From Turritopsis dohrnii (Eukaryota; Cnidaria; Hydrozoa; Anthoathecata; Oceaniidae): 64,000 nt of DNA. Made by a program: the position numbers and the translations under genes. This document shows positions 46,313 through 56,690 of the stretch, one piece after another. The stretch covers positions 121,680 to 185,679 of the forward strand of contig BQMF02000656.1 in assembly GCA_027922465.2 (NCBI GenBank), written 5' to 3'. Each line of letters opens with the position of its first letter. The stretch's first letter is position 1. Under the pieces are notes generated by a model. It made no database searches and was not told where the DNA came from. It saw nothing but the letters and a program-made list of their open reading frames with translations.

Positions 46313-46734
46313 AATTCTACGCTGTAGAAGGTTATAAATTTTATTACATGTTTTTTTTTATAAGCATAACGTTTATAAGCATACCCTGCCTCAGTTTTGC
46401 CAAAAAAGCAAGCATATTATCAGCCTTATTATCAGTTTATCTAAGCTAATGTAGCCTATACACTTAAAATGTTATCGTAAAATACGAAAATATGTGAAAT
46501 ATAGGCTTTTAAGGGGGTCATAAGAGTATGCAGCACGTTTATACTATTTTTTATTTCATTTCCAAGAATACTGAATTTTATTGTAATAAGCATACCATAA
46601 ACATAAATCCAGCCTTCATTTTGTGATAGCTTAAGCATAACTGAGTCTCCTCCAAAAATTTGATGTGCTTATAAAAAAAACAACATGTATCAAGCATTGA
46701 TAAGTATAATCATGTTTCCTGCAGCGTAGAATTA
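46313..46734. mobile_element. MITE with TAATTCTACGCTGYAG termini
   Basis: TAATTCTACGCTGTAG at the left and CTGCAGCGTAGAATTA at the right, about 420 bp apart, with a second internal inverted match (ACATGTTTTTTTTATAAGC / GCTTATAAAAAAAACAACATG). Non-coding. Confidence 0.7.
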
Positions 46735-46886
46735 GTTTAATTATACGGAGTTATTTAGGTTTACTTTATGTTATTTTATTATATCTATTTGAGATTTCTG
46801 TATCCAAATTAGTGTCGTCTTTGCTCGCTTAAGTGAAAATCGAACTTGAACAAGTAAAAAATGTCTTTCTTTTCTTATTTTCGACA

Positions 46887-47025
46887 TAATGACCCGTTAG
46901 ATTATTTTGAACCACCGTAGTTTACGCTTATGACCTAATCTTAACCCTAACCCAACAATAACAAAGAAAATCTAACAAGTCATAAGCGTAAACCACGGGG
47001 GTCAAAATAATCTAAGGGGCCATTA
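46887..47025. mobile_element. Palindromic foldback element, 139 bp
   Basis: TAATGACCCGTTAGATTATT at the left is mirrored by AATAATCTAAGGGGCCATTA; the arms extend about 50 bp through TTTACGCTTATGAC, with a short loop containing ACCCTAACCC. Confidence 0.8.
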
Positions 47026-47738
47026 TTTTCTACCACAGTTTACAGTTTGTAAATATAATATTTTAGAATAAAAGTCTGTTGTTATTCTGTTATCCTTTTT
47101 TAGTTTAATTGTCACATAAAAGTTTAGATCTTTGCCAATTTAGTAGTTCAAATTAGGACTTTCTATATGCGTATTGAATGTCGATTGTGATTGTGATCTT
47201 AAATTCTATTGTACTTAAATTCATTATACTAAGCCTCTCTCTCTCTGTTCAGCTCACAACGATGAAAACCTGTAAAAAAATTTTACACGGGTTACTATCG
47301 CGCTATACTAATCCGCATGCGTGTGTAACACATTTAACTTAGAGAGTGATGTTTTTTTTCAAAATTTACGGTCAAAATCTTCTTAATCGTGGTCATATAG
47401 CGGTAGTTAGTCCATTCGCCAATGGGTTTATATACCCAAATAAAAAGGCTGAAATGAAAGCTTTTCCTACTGCATCAAAATGAGGGAACAGAGGTTTTGA
47501 ACAAGGATCTTATATATGGGGAAGCCCCGGCTCTGATCGTTTTTATTGGCTAATAAAGGAAAACTCTTAAAATGCGCTATTTTGATTGGCTGAAAAATTC
47601 ATAGCAACGGCGTTCGTTAATAAGGTTCTTCATTTCTGCTGCTATTTTGACGAAGAAACGAGAAAGTTTTAATAATAAAACTTTTGTTATACTTTTACTG
47701 TTATTGTATTGTATTGTATTAGAACATGCGTAAGTACG

Positions 47739-47870
47739 GTGGCCCACAACTGCCACGCCAAAAAAAAAGCCACGCCAAAAGAAAAAGTCACGCCAAATAG
47801 AACAACAAACTCACGCCAAAAGAAAAAGTCACGCCAAATAGAAGAACAAATTATTCACGCCAAAAGAAAA
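47739..47870 (+). repeat. Left subterminal CACGCCAAA repeats
   Basis: Alternating blocks CACGCCAAAAGAAAAAGT and CACGCCAAATAGAACAACAA, six or so CACGCC motifs in 130 bases. The right end (51515-51665) carries the inverted counterpart. They probably bind the transposase; that is inference. Confidence 0.85.
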
Positions 47871-47989
47871 AGTTTAGTTAGCAATTATAAGAATCAGATA
47901 CAAAGAATAAAAAAAAAAACAAAAAAAAAATGAATGTTCGATTCTTCTGCATTCTGAGCAGGGCAATATGTAAGTAGGCAGGTTCGGTT

Positions 47990-49111
47990 ATGGCATCCTC
48001 AGACTCTGAACCTGATGACATTGTCAACGAAGAGGAAGTAATAAAGTACTACTTTGACAGAGGCTTCAGTTATGAAGAAATTTTAGTATTTCTCGAGAAG
48101 TACCATGGTGTTGATGTCAGCTATCGAACGCTACTGCGACGATTAAGCAAGTACGGTTTGAAGAGACGACACCGTGACACTTTCTTTGAGTTGGATGCAA
48201 CACACGATGCAGTAAAGCAAAGGATAAGAGCATTGATCAATGGTCCAGGTTCGACTGCTGGATATCGAACTGTGTGGCATTGTTTGCAACTGGAAGGTTT
48301 AAGGGTTCCAAGAATTATTGTACAGACAATCCTGAAAGATTTGGATCCAGAAAGCACAGAAAATCGAAGGAAACACAGGCTACACAGAAGAAGGTATGAA
48401 AACCCTGGGCCTAACTTCGCTTGGCATATCGACGGATATGATAAGTTGAAGCCCTGGGGATTTCCCATACACGGTGCTATAGATGGTTACAGTAGACGAA
48501 TACTATGGCTTCAACTTACTCGCTCCAATAACGCACCGGATAATATTGCTAGTTTTTACCTCGATGCAGTTAGCACGCTGGGTGGTTGTCCTGTGGAACT
48601 CATCACAGATCTTGGCACTGAAAATGGCTTGTCGGCTTCTATACAAAGTTATTTTAGAGGCGATCCTGATGCTCATCGTTACGTTCCATCGCCAAGAAAT
48701 CAGCGGATTGAAAGTTGGTGGTAGCAGTTCAGTAAGCAACGTTCAAATTGGTGGCGGAATTTTTTGAAGGATCTATGTTCAAATCGAACCATCGATACGT
48801 CATCGGAGATGAGCATGGAAGCCTTGTGGTTTTCACTTTCTGGGGTACTTCAAGAAGACCTTGACATGATTAAGGTCCACTGGAACACACATAACATCAG
48901 GAAATCTAAGTATCAGACAGTAAGCGGAAGACCTGATTCATTGTATTTTATTCCTGAGCAGCACGGAAGTAGAGATTACATGCAGCCTGTTACCGCTGCT
49001 ATGCAAGACGACATAGCACAGCATGTTGTAGTGAGAGACTACTCAAACGAGTACACCGAATATTTTGAGTATGTAATGGTTACGCTGAATATTCCGAAAC
49101 CTAAGACATGA
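47990..49111 (+). pseudogene. IS3EU-like DDE (rve-type) transposase, one in-frame stop
   Basis: Residues 14-60 form a helix-turn-helix-rich N-terminus (YYFDRGFSYEEILVFL, YRTLLRRLSKYGLKRR), followed by a helical linker GSTAGYRTVWHCLQ. The catalytic core has Asp148 (WHIDGYDK), Asp207 (ITDLGTENG) and Glu241 (RIESWW). Immediately after RIESWW an in-frame TAG (48722-48724) interrupts; the same frame then continues to 49111 through an intact C-terminal domain (SNWWRNFLKDL, WNTHNIRKSKYQTVSGRPD). One substitution is therefore the only visible lesion. The start Met at 47990 gives the usual N-terminus. Confidence 0.88.
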
Positions 49112-49900
49112 GAAGATGCGCTATCACTTTATGAGAAGCTCATGTCTCTCTCTTAGTGAATAAGCAACCTACCAAGATGAACTACAACTTCTCCTGAAAA
49201 TACAATTGCTATTTTAGAGGAAGGAACATAAGTACTCGATCCAAGGTGTTGGTTGGCTTATCGACGCTTTTTTTATAGAAAGAGACAAAAGGCTCTGAGT
49301 ATAATTATGTAGAAAGGAAGGCAGAAAAAAAGAAAGCAAACAATTCAGCGTAACAGAAATAGTTGTTGTCTTCAGAACAAAATATAAATACATTTTTGGC
49401 AATAGGAAACTACGATACAAATTTGTCAGTTAATTGCTATTTTCCTATGAAACATCGAAATAAAAAAGATCTCTCTGACGTCAGCATTCATTAAGAAAAG
49501 CGTTTTTTGAATTTTTGATAAAGTAAAACACTGTCAAAATGAACAGAAGAAACTATGCTAAAAAACCATGCATACGGTATAACCGCAGCCTCAGCAATGC
49601 ACTGCAACAAAATTAAGTAAAGCATACATCTAAGTATGATTGTACATCCAAGCATATATATCTAAATAAATAATCATGTAAAATAGTGTAGCTTTTAAAT
49701 ATAAAATTGTGTAAATAAGAACAGAAAATGCTCATACATTGGTTTTAGGGAAGAAATTTTTTGAAGAATATAAATTTTGAGGATTGTACAGGGCAAAATC
49801 TACAACATAAAATAGTGACAGTGCCATACTAATTTTTTCCTGCAAAAATTTCTTTCTTATCAGAATGGTATCTTATCAGAAAACAAAAAGGAATAGATTT
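49112..49900. other. Non-coding junction between the convergent genes
   Basis: AT-rich; no supported ORF. It would hold the 3' UTRs of both genes of the IS3EU-like element. Confidence 0.5.
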
Positions 49901-51314
49901 CTACACAGTACAGCAAGTAAAAAAGTCATGTCTGTGTTTAACAGCATTAGCTCGAATCACTTCATAATTTGCTCCACTTGAAACCCTCAAAGTTATACGT
50001 TTTCCTCTTAATGGTTTTATTGATCCGGCTTTGTCATTCCATGCCAACATCTCAATATTGATAGCCACAGGAACATCTGATTTTACAGCTCTAGATTTAT
50101 TTTTGTTCACTCTTGCAAACCAGCTGTTTGATTTATTTTGTTGGTATTGTGAGAAAGTCATAACATTCCCTAAAATGTACAAATGATTAAGTACGTAAGT
50201 AAGTATTGCAAAGCTTGTGCCTTGTTTCTATGTACAAGTTGCTGAGTTGTTTTCAAGTCATTATATTTGCCAAGGACTGTCAATTGAGCTTAATCAATGT
50301 TTGTGACATTTTGCACTGCACTGCATTGTTTTATTTTATGTATAAAAAAACATGATTTAGAAAATGTTAAAGCAACTATAACTTTGTCTATGAATGTGTT
50401 ACTTATTTACTACTTATTGCCTCTTCACAGAAGTCTATAATGAAGAAGTCTATAATGTTTCTATCAAATCTTTCCGAGACTCATTTTCGTGGATTAAAAT
50501 TCAAAGTTAATATTTCTGCTTAAATACATAGCAACTGAATTTTTATTTTGACATTTTGTAAAAATTTGTTTATAGCAATGAAATTATTTACAATTAGTGA
50601 AATTTTGCATGTATTTTTCAGTAATCTTTTCAAACTAAATAATTAATATATAAATAAATTGCACATTCATATTACTTTTACTCATGTCATGGCACGATTA
50701 ATTCTTACTCTGAAGTCCTATTTTATTGCCTTACCTTAGACTTTCGATTTTGATTTTTGAACTTTTTTCCTTTCTCAATACAGTTTTTTTATAAGAATAA
50801 TATCCAATCATAAATTGAGCCTCAAGTATTCTCAATTTCAACTGCCATATTCAGCAGAAAATCCACATCCTACTCCTAGCTGCAAACACATTTACCTCTA
50901 CAAACTCTATGTACTCATGCTAGAATTGTCTTGCAATAGGGTGCAAGATAAAGAGTTAGTCCACCTGTGACCTGATAACTACTTATTTAGTAAAAGCTAT
51001 TCAATCATAAACAAATTTTGAAGCTGTTTCAAATCAGTAAAAATTAAATATTAAACTATATAATACCTTCAGCGGGTGATTCTTTTTTTGGCAATCCAGT
51101 TGCTGCTGCTGCTGCTTCTGGAGATGAAGCTAGAGAGAAAGAATTATTCTTTTTTTAATAAATTGATCACCAGAGGAGTATGAGCATTACACGTGTTCCA
51201 CTTAGGCAATACCGTACTTTCAAAATATTTACTGTACAACATACCTTTCCCACAATGTGCACAATACCGAGAATTCGGGGTGAGCTTTTCTTTGCCACAG
51301 AACTGACAAAACAT
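49901..51314 (-). CDS. Second gene of the IS3EU-like element: spliced zinc-ribbon protein
   Basis: Three exons. Exon 1 (51314-51245) starts MFCQFCGKEKL and forms a zinc ribbon C-x2-C-x12-C-x2-C, ending at a GTATGT donor. Exon 2 (51129-51067) follows a CTCTCTAG acceptor and encodes an Ala run and PKKESPAE, ending at GTATTA. Exon 3 (50169-49901) follows a TTTTAG acceptor and encodes FSQYQQNKSNSWFARV, VPVAINIEMLAWND and PLRGKRITLRV, a ubiquitin-like-looking beta segment. Phases agree at both joins and no stop occurs in the 130-odd residue product. A comparable block precedes a HECT-like domain in some proteins annotated as G2/M-phase-specific E3 ligases; no HECT domain is visible here. Confidence 0.7.
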
Positions 51315-51514
51315 TTTAGCTGAAGAATAACCAGCAACTTTGGTCGGTCAACTTGCACATGTTTTGTACAGCCTCGCTTTCCCAATCTGAAAGTTAATCC
51401 AATATTTTTCTGCATAAGCTGAATAAGCGAAGCAAACAAAAGCGCTAAACATATTTGGTGCTGGCATTGGTGCGCCATTTTGCTTTGGGGCAAGTTTTTT
51501 TGCTCTATTTGGCG

Positions 51515-51665
51515 TTACTTTTTCTACTTGGCGTGACATTTTCTTTTGGCGTGGTTTTATTGTTCTATTTGGCGTGACTTTTTCTTTTGGCGTGAGTTTG
51601 TTGTTCTATTTGGCGTGACTTTTTCTTTTGGCGTGTTTTTTTCTTTTGGCGTGGCAGTTGTGGGC
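51515..51665 (-). repeat. Right subterminal GGCGTGACTTTTTC repeats
   Basis: Inverted counterpart of 47739-47870: TTTGGCGTGACTTTTTCTTT and TTGTTCTATTTGGCGTGAC blocks alternate up to the terminal repeat. Confidence 0.85.
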
Positions 51666-52564
51666 CACCGTACGTAAGTGAGTTATCAAGTATTAGTATA
51701 CAGACATGTGCAGTGCAAAGTGCAGTGAAAGTTGTTTAAAAATGGCTGCAGAAAAGATGATGTTTATTTTTTATTCACGACGGACTTTTGATGGGAATTT
51801 TGGTGGGTTTATTATTTACGTATTTTAGGTATATAAAAGGCTTATTATTAACGGAAGATTTACATAAAACAACATAAAAACAGTGCTGGGGAACTAAAAA
51901 GAAGCCAGTGTTTTTGTCTTTAAGTGTATAAAAATGGCAGACAAATTTCAGTAACGAAGGAATATTAAAGAGAGTAGGAAGTTTTGCCAAACGAAGAAAG
52001 CAGTTCTATGTCTTTCAGTGTATAAAAATGGTAGCAGAATTTCAGAAAAAAAGTGTTTTAAGTATATGCTTTTACACAACAGTAAAGTGTGCTGGAAAGT
52101 AAATAAAGTGAACCAAAGTTTAGTCTATTTAGTTAGAAGAAAATTAGCATGCTGGATAAATAAAGAATAAAATCGATGTTTACTGTTGTGTTTTGAATTA
52201 GGAAGAGATTTGAGCTGAAATTGAAAATGGTTCTAAATGTTTTCATTTGTTAAAAATTTTCTGTCATATTACATTTGTGTTTTTAATTATTATATATTTT
52301 TTAGGTTAATGTGTTCTCAAAGTTTCTTTCAGTTTGTTTTGTTTTTCTTTTGATATCATCATAGTATGATTAAGTTTTTTGTATGTTTTTTGAATATTTC
52401 CATCTGTTAAAAAAGAAATGAAGCACATGGGTTAAATTATGATGTTGAGAGGGTTAGTTTAAGAGAAGAATAAGTTACGTATTTAAGAAGTTCATTAATT
52501 ATGAAACAATGAAACTGTGCTACAAAAAGGAAGTGTTATTGGATGGATTTTTCTTAAGTTTATT

Positions 52565-52682
52565 TCACAGGACGTATGTGGTTAATAGCAGTCTTTATGA
52601 CTGAAATACTTTATCCTGTATAAACATTCAGAATAAATAAATAAATAAATAAATAAATATAAATATATAAATAAATATTTTA
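52565..52682 (+). mobile_element. LINE 3' tail insertion ending in (AAAT)n
   Basis: CTTTATCCTGTATAAACATT followed by a run of AAAT units interrupts the Helitron sequence, which is continuous in the related copies at 45300 and 54605. TTATCCTGTATAAA is also found (inverted) at the 3' tail of the LINE at 36.5 kb, so this is a 5'-truncated copy of the same or a close family. Confidence 0.65.
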
Positions 52683-53302
52683 TCATGTTTATGCATTATA
52701 CTATAGAACAGTATTTTGTGTTATGGTAATCGTTTACGTACTATGGCCTGGGTATATAAGTTTGGCATTATGTTTTTATTTGTTTATTTATTTTTATCTT
52801 CTGGGTAAATTTGTGTTTTTAGTTATTGTTTTTAGGATAAATGCGTACTTAAATTTCCTTTTTGTTTTTGTTTTTTTTCTTTTTCTTTTGTTTTTTATTT
52901 CAATATTGTTACAACATGATTAGGTTTTCGGTATTACAATTGAAATATTATTCTTTTAGGCAATAATAAAAAAAGCACAAAGAAATGAAACTCATGGTTT
53001 TAATCATGATGTTGATGGTTTTGGGAAGAACTAAATATATCATTTCAAAAATTCATTAATGATTGCAGACCAGTAACTTTGGCACGAAAGAAAAATTTGG
53101 AAGGTATCAATTTGTTTTGAATTAACATTTTGTAATGTTATTCAATGTTTGGTTTTGTATGTCTGGGTAAACAGTTCTGTGTATATATTGCCATTTTTTT
53201 ACATTAAAGTTACTTCTCTTCTGCGTATGAATATATTCTGAGCCATATGACACACAACGCATGCTGAACATGGGTGGCGAGCGACGCCGCCTTGGCGGCT
53301 AG

Positions 53303-55308
53303 TCTACTTATACTAATCCGCAATCGTGGATCCCACTTTTATTTTAGAGAGTGATATATTTGGATTTTCTTTCACGGTCAAAACCTTCTTATTTTTTCCC
53401 TTTTCGTCGTAAAGCCACGCAGAGGCGAGAGCGTTTTTTTTGATTTTCCGCGATTAGTATATGCTCCTCCGTTTTGTTATTTTTGGTTTGCGCAGTGGAA
53501 ATCAGCCGAAAAACGTCTTTGGAGGAGTGCGAGCAATGCAATCTTCTTCGTTCGAAATTTGTCAACGATCATTTCGTGAGCAAGAAACTTCGCGAAGAAG
53601 ACGTGTTTCTTTTTGTATACGAATATTTTAATTTAAATTTGATTGTTTTAGGCAGCAAATCAACGAAAGAACTGACGAAGAAACACAGGTTTGTATGCAC
53701 GAAGGTATTGTTATTATTATAAAACGTTTTATTATCGTGTTTATTGCTAAACTTTTACTCTTATTAATAAAAGTGAGTTAGTTGTTTGTTTACAATGAAA
53801 AATCATATTTAGATATACAGAAGAAGTGCAGTGAAGTTTTTAAAAATTAGCTGCAGAAAGATCGAACGAACAAAAGGTATTATTATAAAACTTTTATTTT
53901 TGATTAATAAAAGAACAAGTTAGGTATATGTATTTGTATTTAAATGTATTTAAATATTTGTTTACGTTTTAGTTATCAAATATCGTTATACAGAAGAAAG
54001 TGTAGTGAAGAAATACAGAACAAAATGATGTTTATTTGCGCAGTAAGGAATGGTTTTAATTTAGTTTTGAAAGATTAAATACTATAGCTTTGAATAGATA
54101 TCTTATTATATGAGTTCTTTCGTTTAGTTTATATGCTACTGGATGAAAAACGAAGACGAGAGTAATTTGTTTTGGTAACGTGCGCTATTATTATTTTTAT
54201 AGTTAGCAAAGAAGATTTGATTTGATTTATTTATTTACAGATGAATTAAAAATGGTCCCACAGCTATGACTGTTTTCCTTTCTCATGGCTGTGGAAGTAG
54301 GGAACGTGTTATGCTGTCAAATTGTATCTATTGACGATGTTTGATGCTTTGTCTGCATGCCTTTCTGCCAGCCATTTATGCCTTTTGTTTTGGTTTGCTT
54401 AAATATGGTTGCAGTAGTAGTAAGTATTGTAGCTGTTCTTTACTGAAATCTTTTTCTTTTAGGTCAGAAAAGAAAAAGTGTAGCTATTTATAAACAAAAT
54501 TTATAAATGTATAAATGAAACACATGGTATGTTGAGAAGGTTATTTAAGAGAAGAATGGATTATGTATTTCATTGCGATTGTACTACAAAAAAGAAGCAT
54601 TGCTGGGGTATATTTTTCTTCAGTTTATATTTGTTTACAGCATTCATTATTTTGTGTTATGTTAATTGCTACATACATACTTGCTGGGTATATGAGTTTA
54701 GCATTATGTTTTTATTTGTTGCTTTTAATATCTTCTGGGTATTCAATTATGGTTTTGGTCAAAGTAGGGCATTTTGTTGTTTCAATTATTTTTATTAATT
54801 TCATGTTTGGTTGTGTATGCCAGGTAAAAGTCTTTATTCTGTTCAGCTCCAGTGTTGAGTGAACCCGTATTGACTCACAGTATCGGTTGACTTTATAGAC
54901 CAAATTTTGTTTTTAATTGTTATCTTTAGGATAAATGCGTACTTGAATTTTCTTTTTCTTTTTTCTTTCTTTTTGTTTTATTTTTTATTTCAATATTGTT
55001 ATAGCATGATTAGGTTTTCAGTATTACAATTCAATTATTAATTTCTTAGGTAATAATAAAAAAAGCATAAAGAAATGAAACTCATGGTTTTAATCATGAC
55101 GTTGATGGTTTTGGGAAGAACAGACTACATATCATTTCAAAAATTCATTAATGGTTGCAGTCGTGTAGTAACTTTGGAACAAAAGAAAAAGTTGGAAGGT
55201 ATCAATTTGTTTTGAATTAACATTTTGTAATGTTTGGTTTCGTATGTCTGGGTAAACAGTTCTGTGTTATATATTGCCATTTTTTTTACATTAAAGTTAC
55301 TTCTCTTC
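53303..55308 (+). mobile_element. Non-autonomous Helitron H, cut by the Polinton-like element
   Basis: Starts TCTACTTATACTAATCCGC directly after the CTAG of Helitron G. The family sequence is followed to TTAAAGTTACTTCTCTTC at 55291-55308, where related copies continue CTGCGTATGAATATA (53220, 45780). Its 3' end should lie beyond the right end of the Polinton-like element, outside this window. Confidence 0.85.
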
Positions 55309-55611
55309 AGAGATAGGAAAGTGCCGATGCTGGGACAGAAATTGTATCATGGGAAATCATATGATTTCGGGTATTTCCCTACATAAATTTAAGCATCGCA
55401 ATGATACTATATCTAAGACCTTTGTTTTCATAACGCGATACGAGTTATGAAACGTGTTCAGCTTTTATTATGATTACATAGCATTTTTTATTACATAACA
55501 AATTCTCAAATAACAACACGTAAGCAGTTTTTATTATTATCATTATAACCACAAATTACTCATAAATGTAAACAATCTTTGTAAGGAAACTGTAAACATG
55601 TGAAAGGTATT
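55309..55611. other. Left terminal region of the Polinton-like element
   Basis: Non-coding; expected to contain the terminal inverted repeat, but its extent cannot be set without the other end. It contains a short inverted pair around ATCATATGAT near 55352. Confidence 0.6.
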
Positions 55612-56595
55612 CTATATAGCGATAATCTCGCGAGAAACTATGGCAATCTCACGTACGATCTTGGTCACAGTGATTTCTGAGAGGTGAGTCTTTTTAGCAA
55701 ACAAAGACTTGGTAATACCGATTTTCGATTTGTACTCCCAGTTGAGACACAAGTAAAAGAAAACGATCGCCGCTGCTACCGACTGAGGATTGCTACGCTC
55801 GAGTAATTCACTGGCAGCCTGTATGTATCGAGTGATTGCGAGTATACGACGATAGTGTTTGCGATCTACCCCAGTAAGCATCATAATCCATGGGATGAGT
55901 TTCTCCGGAGTGGTATGTTGAGTGCAAGCATCTGGGAAAGCCTTGTAGTATTTAGTCATTCCGATAGACATGTTTTTCTGTTTGACATGGAAAAGTTCGC
56001 GGATGTAATTCGAGGTTCGGAACTCTCCCATCTCTTTATACACATGAAATAAACACGCAGCGACGATCGACTCTCGCCCTTGACCGCGAAGAACTTTGTT
56101 ACCTTCGACCTTTATGACACAATTATATCGAGCCTCCACCATATCCATCATTGCTGAAGATATCTCGATGTTATGCTTATGGAACACCGACCGAATACGT
56201 TTCGGTGTGGTTTGAGGATGATGACACCGACTAGGGTCACGAGATGTCCGGTTGTCTGATGTACCATACCACCGCCATTCCTGTTGAAAATCGAGGGTTT
56301 TGAGCTCAAGTCCGCATTGAGCACAGACAATAAGACCAGAATCATCCTTGTGAATATGTTCATGTTTACAGTTTGTTATGACAGAATTTACATTAGAAGC
56401 GTCGGTAAAAGTCTCACCGCATGATATACAGTATCCACGTCCATCAGCCCAACGTTTAATTTTATCGTGCGAACATTCTTCCTGTTCTTCGGCATCAGCT
56501 TTGTTGAAAAAAGCATATTGGAACACTTCTGCGATACGTCGAGGATCATCGATGCAGTCAAAAAGATCTTCAAAGTCAATATCCATAGGTATCAT
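55612..56595 (-). CDS. TFIIB-like transcription factor of the Polinton-like element
   Basis: 327 residues, uninterrupted. Two zinc-ribbon-like segments stand in tandem: Cys41-His43...Cys56-Cys59 and Cys76-His78...Cys91-Cys94 (YCISCGETF and IVCAQCGLEL). Then comes a B-reader-like stretch EWRWYGTSDNRTSRDPSRC (106-124) and two cyclin-like repeats, the first with GRESIVAACLFHVYKE, the second with RSNPQSVAAAIVFFYLC and a terminal helix set. TFIIB bridges promoter DNA and RNA polymerase II; large DNA viruses carry similar genes to direct their own transcription. It is the gene nearest the left end and is followed on the same strand by the polymerase. A host retrocopy is less likely given its place inside the element. 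Confidence 0.75.
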   Translation of the reverse strand: MIPMDIDFEDLFDCIDDPRRIAEVFQYAFFNKADAEEQEECSHDKIKRWADGRGYCISCGETFTDASNVNSVITNCKHEHIHKDDSGLIVCAQCGLELKTLDFQQEWRWYGTSDNRTSRDPSRCHHPQTTPKRIRSVFHKHNIEISSAMMDMVEARYNCVIKVEGNKVLRGQGRESIVAACLFHVYKEMGEFRTSNYIRELFHVKQKNMSIGMTKYYKAFPDACTQHTTPEKLIPWIMMLTGVDRKHYRRILAITRYIQAASELLERSNPQSVAAAIVFFYLCLNWEYKSKIGITKSLFAKKTHLSEITVTKIVREIAIVSREIIAI

Positions 56596-56656
56596 GTATA
56601 ATTCGTTTATCTTGTTTTTATTTTGTTTTCTTTTGTTTTTTTTGTTTGTTTTTTTA

Positions 56657-56686
56657 CCTCTTACCTCTTACCTCTTACCTCTTTGT
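56657..56686 (+). repeat. Four tandem TTACCTC heptamers
   Basis: Lies between the polymerase stop and the TFIIB-like start, after a T/G-rich run. On the minus strand it is a purine GAGGTAA array upstream of the polymerase stop. Too short to interpret. Confidence 0.8.
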
Positions 56687-56690
56687 TATC

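Larger units (their letters stand above)
45952..47297. other. Non-coding with two MITEs and a Helitron-like 3' terminus
   Basis: At 46047-46063 GGTAAAAAGTTTTTACC forms a perfect stem, followed by CGGGATACTAG and T (CTAG at 46071-46074), a Helitron-type 3' end. A GC-rich block at 46145-46245 (GGCCCGG-type repeats) stands out. A similar terminus, TTTTACACGGGTTACTA, immediately precedes Helitron G at 47297. Confidence 0.5.
47735..51672 (+). mobile_element. IS3EU-like DNA transposon
   Basis: Terminal inverted repeats begin TACGGTGGCCCACAACTGCC and are perfect for at least 25 bp. The target duplication CGTAAG (47729-47734 and 51673-51678) is 6 bp. Subterminal regions hold many GCCACGCC / GGCGTG repeats. 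Two genes converge: a plus-strand rve-type transposase and a minus-strand spliced gene. The empty site is supported by the related Helitron H1 (CATGTGTAAGTGAGTT near 11895). The family name IS3EU is recognition from the transposase and the TSD length. Confidence 0.88.
47298..53302 (+). mobile_element. Non-autonomous Helitron G, carrying an IS3EU-like transposon
   Basis: The 5' end lies at TCGCGCTATACTAATCCGCA after A (47297), with the CATTTAACTTAGAGAGTGAT leader shared with the autonomous copy at 29203. The 3' end is GCCGCC-TT-GGCGGCTAG (CTAG 53299-53302). Without the nested 3.9 kb element the length is about 2.06 kb, the same as H1 without its hAT. The sequence resumes exactly after the IS3EU-like target duplicate. 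Confidence 0.85.

Noticed and set aside
47739..47870. Regular CACGCC repeats as a CRISPR-like array
   Set aside because: Units vary in length, spacers are themselves repeats, the region lies in a eukaryotic transposon, and the other end carries the inverted set.
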